From Eubacteriales Family XIII. Incertae Sedis bacterium (GTDB lineage Bacteria > Bacillota > Clostridia > Peptostreptococcales > Anaerovoracaceae): 64,000 bases of DNA. The stretch is taken from the NCBI GenBank assembly GCA_031261525.1, contig JAISJM010000120.1:1-64000 (forward strand), in the 5' to 3' direction. Under the pieces are notes generated by a model. The model saw nothing but the letters and a program-made list of their open reading frames with translations, did no database searches and was not told the origin of the DNA. How positions within the stretch are numbered: position 1 is the stretch's first letter; each line of letters begins with the position of its first letter. Shown here in pieces: positions 60,224-64,000 of the stretch. The position numbers and the translations under genes are program-made.

Positions 60224-62242
60224 ATGTCACAGAAAACGAGTACAAATAAAAATATCGTAATCTCAATGTCCGCGAGTCTCATTGGAAAGATGCTTGTTCT
60301 TATTCAGTCAACAGTGATCTCCGCCGTCTTTGGCGCAAATGGACAAGTTGATATCATGTTCTATTTGATGAGCATCATCGTTGCCGTAACATCCTTTACG
60401 TCCGCTATCAATCAACTCGTGTTGGTCGCAGATATCATGAAAGTGAAAAGAAGCAGCTCCTGTGATGATTATAAAAATCTTGTACGGTTCTTATATACAA
60501 TATATATTGGCGTTGGGCTGATTATATTTGCCGCATTTTTCTTTTTCGGACAGATGATATTTACAGCGATTACAGGCTTCGATGCGGCGACAATCGCCGC
60601 AAGTCTTCCAATGATTCGTGTCATGTCCTTTGTTGTATTTTTTTCAATCATCAACTCTTATCTACTGGATATCTTTTCATCATACAAGATTTTCATCATG
60701 CCAATGATCAATGATTTGATAAAAAGTATCATGATTATTGGATTTGTATTGATTCCAATCGGTCGCGGCAATATCACGATGATTGCCGCTGGCATGCTCG
60801 CTGCATATGTAATTCAATTTGTAAGCATAAGCATCTCCTTTAAGCGCGTATCGGGCTTCCATTTTGGATTTGGATTCACAAGATTAAGTTCGAAGACGAA
60901 GAGGAACTCGATGTCTGTTGTCATCGCGCAGACTGCTAATTTTCTGCAATCTATGGCATTTTATTGGGTCGTTTCGATTCTTCCTGCGGGATATTTTACT
61001 GCAATTTCGCTTGCTCGCAAGTTGGCGGTATCTGTTATGAATGTCATGATTGTGCAGTTTGCGGTGGTTGTTGGGATTGATTTAATCGACTATAACAATA
61101 AGGGAGACAACGAAGGAATCAACCAATCTTTTAACCGTTACTTAAAGACTGCAAACTATGTACTTCTTCCAATGACGGCAATCATCATCGCCAATGCCGT
61201 ACCAATTATTAAGCTGCTCTTTGGACATGGGAAATTCTCACAAGCAAGTATCATCATCGCCGGAAATAATCTAGCGGTTTTCTCGCTCATCTTAATTGTG
61301 ACGCTTTGGGACGTCTTTTTCCAGAGGTTGATTGTTGCAAAGCAGCTTCAGCACAAGACCTATCTATATCAAGTCGCACAAAGTATCGTCACCTTTTTCT
61401 TCGTGTTGGGTTTCTATTTTATTTTGGGATATATCGGCATTGGTTTCGGATTGGTGACTGGAAATTTGCTCTACGATATTGTGATTGGTCGATGGTTGCT
61501 ACATCACAATTATCGTTTCATGCGAATTGGAGAGACGCTGATCTACACTTTTGTAAATATGTGTTTTGCAACATTTGCCATCGGTTTTGGGTTGTTGATT
61601 CGAAGATTCTTCTATCATATTGATTTTTCAACGTGGCAAGTATTTGTCTACCTCTTCGTTTCGAGTATATTGATGCTAGGCGTTTATGTGTTGATTGGAC
61701 TAATCTGGAAACCAAACCGAATGAGCCTCGCCTCCTTTCTATCTATGCTAGGCATCACGCGCAAATCCCATATTTCAACCAAACACAATGTGTGTCTCGC
61801 GTGCTCTTCCGGCGGTCATTTAACACAGATTTTGCAACTCGTACCCGTTGTCTCAAAATACGACTATTTTATATTGACAGAGGATTGTGAGATTTCAGAG
61901 GCTTTGGCAAAGAAGCATCGCGTCCATTTGATTACCCTTGTCAATAGAAAGATGAAGGCATTTCCATTCTTGATGCTTGCAAATGCCGTAAAGACGTGGA
62001 AGATTTTAAGAAAGGAGAAGCCAGATTCGATTATCAGTACAGGGGCACTTAGTTCCGTAGCAGTCTGTTATATTGGCAAACTTCTGGGATGCAAAGTCAT
62101 CTTTATTGAAAGTTTTGCCAAAGTACGCAATCCGACAATCTCAGGAAAGCTCGTTCATCCAATTGCGGACGTGTTTATCGTCCAGCATAAGCCGATGCTG
62201 GATCACTATAAGAAAGCTGTTTATGGGGGGAGTTTATATTGA
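60224..62242 (+). CDS. MurJ/Wzx-type flippase fused to an Alg14-like glycosyltransferase subunit
   Basis: A 672-residue fusion. Residues 1-505 form 12-14 membrane helices of the MVF/MurJ-type lipid flippase fold (NIVISMSASLIGKMLVLIQS, VISAVFGANGQVDIMFYL). From residue 520 comes a soluble Alg14/PssD-like domain: KHNVCLACSSGGHLTQILQL, DYFILTEDCEISEAL, PDSIISTGALSSVAVCY, VIFIESFAKVRN. The Alg14 unit usually recruits the Alg13-type catalytic subunit to the membrane, and that subunit is encoded next (overlap TTGA). The fusion would tie addition of a sugar to export of the same lipid-linked unit. The ribosome site is weak. Confidence 0.9.
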   Translation: MSQKTSTNKNIVISMSASLIGKMLVLIQSTVISAVFGANGQVDIMFYLMSIIVAVTSFTSAINQLVLVADIMKVKRSSSCDDYKNLVRFLYTIYIGVGLIIFAAFFFFGQMIFTAITGFDAATIAASLPMIRVMSFVVFFSIINSYLLDIFSSYKIFIMPMINDLIKSIMIIGFVLIPIGRGNITMIAAGMLAAYVIQFVSISISFKRVSGFHFGFGFTRLSSKTKRNSMSVVIAQTANFLQSMAFYWVVSILPAGYFTAISLARKLAVSVMNVMIVQFAVVVGIDLIDYNNKGDNEGINQSFNRYLKTANYVLLPMTAIIIANAVPIIKLLFGHGKFSQASIIIAGNNLAVFSLILIVTLWDVFFQRLIVAKQLQHKTYLYQVAQSIVTFFFVLGFYFILGYIGIGFGLVTGNLLYDIVIGRWLLHHNYRFMRIGETLIYTFVNMCFATFAIGFGLLIRRFFYHIDFSTWQVFVYLFVSSILMLGVYVLIGLIWKPNRMSLASFLSMLGITRKSHISTKHNVCLACSSGGHLTQILQLVPVVSKYDYFILTEDCEISEALAKKHRVHLITLVNRKMKAFPFLMLANAVKTWKILRKEKPDSIISTGALSSVAVCYIGKLLGCKVIFIESFAKVRNPTISGKLVHPIADVFIVQHKPMLDHYKKAVYGGSLY

Positions 62243-62736
62243 TACTTGTAGCATTAGGAACTCAAAAATTACAATTTAATAGATTATTGATACAACTTGA
62301 CGAACTCGTGGAAAATGGAACCATACGAGAAGAAATCTTTGCTCAGATTGGATATTCAACCTATATGCCAAAGCATTATCCCTATGCTACCATGCTTTCA
62401 TATGAGGAATTTGACGCGTATTTGCAACAGGCCGATATCGTGATTGCGCATGGCGGAACGGGTACTTTGGTCACGGCTTTAAAATCTGGAAAGAAAGTAA
62501 TTGCAGCACCACGGCTGAAGAAATATGGTGAACATGTAGATGATCATCAAAAACAGATTATCGAGATGTTCGAACAAAGCGACATGTTGATTGAAGTGGA
62601 CGATATGGATCTGCTCGGTAAAGCGGTGGCTGATATTGAGACCTTTCATCCACATCTATTTGAAAGCCGAAAAAATGACATGCTTAATCTAATTGGTACC
62701 TATCTTGAAACTGGAGAATTGCTAAAAATTGCATAA
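62239..62736 (+). CDS. Alg13/PssE-like glycosyltransferase subunit
   Basis: 165 residues from TTG at 62239 (behind GGGGGGAG), overlapping the flippase-Alg14 stop. It is a glycosyltransferase 28 C-terminal-type domain: LVALGTQKLQFNRLLIQLDE, IVIAHGGTGTLVTALKSGKK, APRLKKYGEHVDDHQKQIIE. It is the catalytic half that would work with the Alg14-like domain as an EpsE/EpsF-like pair. The UDP-sugar is unknown. Confidence 0.92.
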   Translation: MILVALGTQKLQFNRLLIQLDELVENGTIREEIFAQIGYSTYMPKHYPYATMLSYEEFDAYLQQADIVIAHGGTGTLVTALKSGKKVIAAPRLKKYGEHVDDHQKQIIEMFEQSDMLIEVDDMDLLGKAVADIETFHPHLFESRKNDMLNLIGTYLETGELLKIA

Positions 62737-62743
62737 TACAAAT

Positions 62744-64000
62744 ATGGATATAATATCCAATACTGGAAGATATAATAATAAGCAATATCAGATTATGCTC
62801 GAACTGGGTGGCGCACTTTCCCTACTCATCTCGCTGGGTTATTCAAGGATTTTAGGTGTTGATCGGATTCCATACATGTATCTCTTTTACTTGGTTGCAG
62901 GGCTGGTATCCTATCTTGCTGCAAAGGAATTTGGTAGAGAAGTCTATCTGCTCATCCTCTTGCCTCGGATATTAATGGCAAACAATATCATGCAGCCCGT
63001 GATGAATATGAGCATCAACAATAGCGACCTTCAGAACCCACTGAAGATTAGTGCGTTTATGTTCCTATGGATGATTACATTTATGCTTGAATTTGTTGAG
63101 CTACTGCGATCTGGCAAGCTGAAATTCGACCGCATTGTCGTGCTGGGCATTGCTGTGATTGGCTTGTTTGGTGTCATTACCCTATTGGGGCGCGGGGGAC
63201 ATGGGCTTGCCATTTTGATTGAAAACTATTTTGTACCATTTAGTTTTTTGCTCCTTTTTTATCTTTATCGAGATGAATTGGATGTGCATAAGATTCGCAA
63301 ATATATGACGGTCATGCTTGTTGCGATTATGGCGCTTGCAACCTTTGGTATCATCGAGGCGATGACACGCTCGAATCCGTTTGGATCCTATTTCCTCGGG
63401 ACGTTGGCTGGTGAATACGCGAAGCGGAATTATAGAGTCCTTGCAACGGTTGGGCATATTCTTTTTCCGATTATTATGCTCTTTGGCTGCATGATTACGA
63501 AAAATAATATACGCAACATCAAAGTTCGTATTGGGTTATATGTGTATTTATTAATTGCGGCGTCACTCAGTCAGACGAGATTGATTCTGTTGATTGCGGC
63601 ATGTTATGTCATCGCATCGGAATTTGGACCAATCTTCTATAAGCACAGACGTGACTATCGGAAATTATTCATTGCGTCCATTTCATTATGTGCATTGGCT
63701 GGCGGCAGCGCGCTCGCTTTTTTGCTTACACCGATGGGGAAGCTGCTTCTTGCGAGGTTTATGAATGACAGTGGATCCTCCAATGCACGGGTTGTTCTTA
63801 TCAAATACTTTTTTGAGAACCTATTCCATATCACATTGCTTGGGCTCGGTGGATTTGCAGAGGGCGTGCATCTTCTTGATGAGGCTGGAAATGCCGTCAT
63901 TGCTGAGATCCCTTGGATTAATCTCTATTTTGAAGTGGGGCCGCTTGGCTTATTGCTGCTATTGGTATTTCTGTTTTTCGTGATTCGAGCTGGGAAGTTA
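62744..64000 (+). CDS. O-antigen polymerase/ligase (Wzy-like), runs off the window
   Basis: The frame from ATG 62744 is open to the last base (419 codons) and has no stop in the window. It encodes about nine membrane helices and an outside loop (TRSNPFGSYFLGTLAGEYAK, NYRVLATVGHILFPIIM), then SLSQTRLILLIAACYV, HITLLGLGGFAEGVHL and FEVGPLGLLLLL, all typical of O-antigen polymerase/ligase proteins. It probably polymerises the flipped repeat units. The ribosome site is weak, 7 nt after the previous stop. Other genes of the operon must lie beyond. Confidence 0.85.
   Translation, partial: MDIISNTGRYNNKQYQIMLELGGALSLLISLGYSRILGVDRIPYMYLFYLVAGLVSYLAAKEFGREVYLLILLPRILMANNIMQPVMNMSINNSDLQNPLKISAFMFLWMITFMLEFVELLRSGKLKFDRIVVLGIAVIGLFGVITLLGRGGHGLAILIENYFVPFSFLLLFYLYRDELDVHKIRKYMTVMLVAIMALATFGIIEAMTRSNPFGSYFLGTLAGEYAKRNYRVLATVGHILFPIIMLFGCMITKNNIRNIKVRIGLYVYLLIAASLSQTRLILLIAACYVIASEFGPIFYKHRRDYRKLFIASISLCALAGGSALAFLLTPMGKLLLARFMNDSGSSNARVVLIKYFFENLFHITLLGLGGFAEGVHLLDEAGNAVIAEIPWINLYFEVGPLGLLLLLVFLFFVIRAGKL

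Overview
The window looks like chromosomal DNA from an anaerobic, low-to-medium G+C Gram-positive bacterium of the Clostridia. This is inferred from strong GGAGG-type ribosome sites, a thiolase behind paired Rex-type operators, a VanZ protein, lipoboxes followed by Cys, pilin-like isopeptide domains in a surface protein and a Gram-positive style polysaccharide cluster. No rRNA, tRNA or CRISPR array was recognised.

Layout. (1) 1-13.2 kb: the tail of an Rpn/PD-(D/E)XK-type protein, then a two-gene surface operon made of a giant multidomain adhesin of about 3760 residues and a membrane-anchored partner. (2) 13.4-20.3 kb: a tightly overlapping operon of a one-module serine-type NRPS (C-A-T-TE, with Cys in place of the usual TE Ser), a 7TM-PAS histidine kinase and a REC-HD-GYP response regulator. 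Behind it lies a stray C-terminal copy of the surface-operon partner gene. (3) 20.6-24.4 kb: IS3-family debris, dispersed repeats, an ArsC/Spx-like gene and an unknown membrane-anchored protein. (4) 24.4-32.3 kb: an AraC regulator fused to a GH39-like domain, a 17-bp minisatellite and an inositol/sugar catabolic cluster whose sugar-binding lipoprotein gene is frameshifted. (5) 32.3-51 kb: ordinary metabolic genes (lipase, VanZ, glycerol kinase, TrpB2, pyridoxal kinase, AEC transporter, HAD phosphatase, EIIA, Csp, PP-loop ATPase, SurE, isochorismatase, DUF2156, thiolase, cyclophilin lipoprotein). Small gene relics and palindromic repeats lie among them. (6) 51.2-64 kb: a co-directional, mostly overlapping exopolysaccharide operon running off the right edge.

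How parts may work together. The NRPS, kinase and HD-GYP genes overlap or abut, so the module may make a small molecule that the neighbouring kinase senses and that is passed on through cyclic di-GMP turnover. The giant adhesin next door is a plausible but unproven target. The exopolysaccharide operon combines Wzx/Wzy-type export (flippase fused to an Alg14-like domain, Alg13-like partner, polymerase, chain-length protein, GT4) with an acyl carrier protein, an AMP-dependent acyl ligase, a hexapeptide acyltransferase, an esterase lipoprotein and a membrane-anchored glycosidase. This suggests an acyl-decorated polymer that is edited at the surface.

The intergenic DNA is unusually rich in decay and slippage products: a duplicated kinase 5' end with a C9 tract, a sigma-factor stub, a beheaded metallo-hydrolase, and at least two dispersed repeat families.
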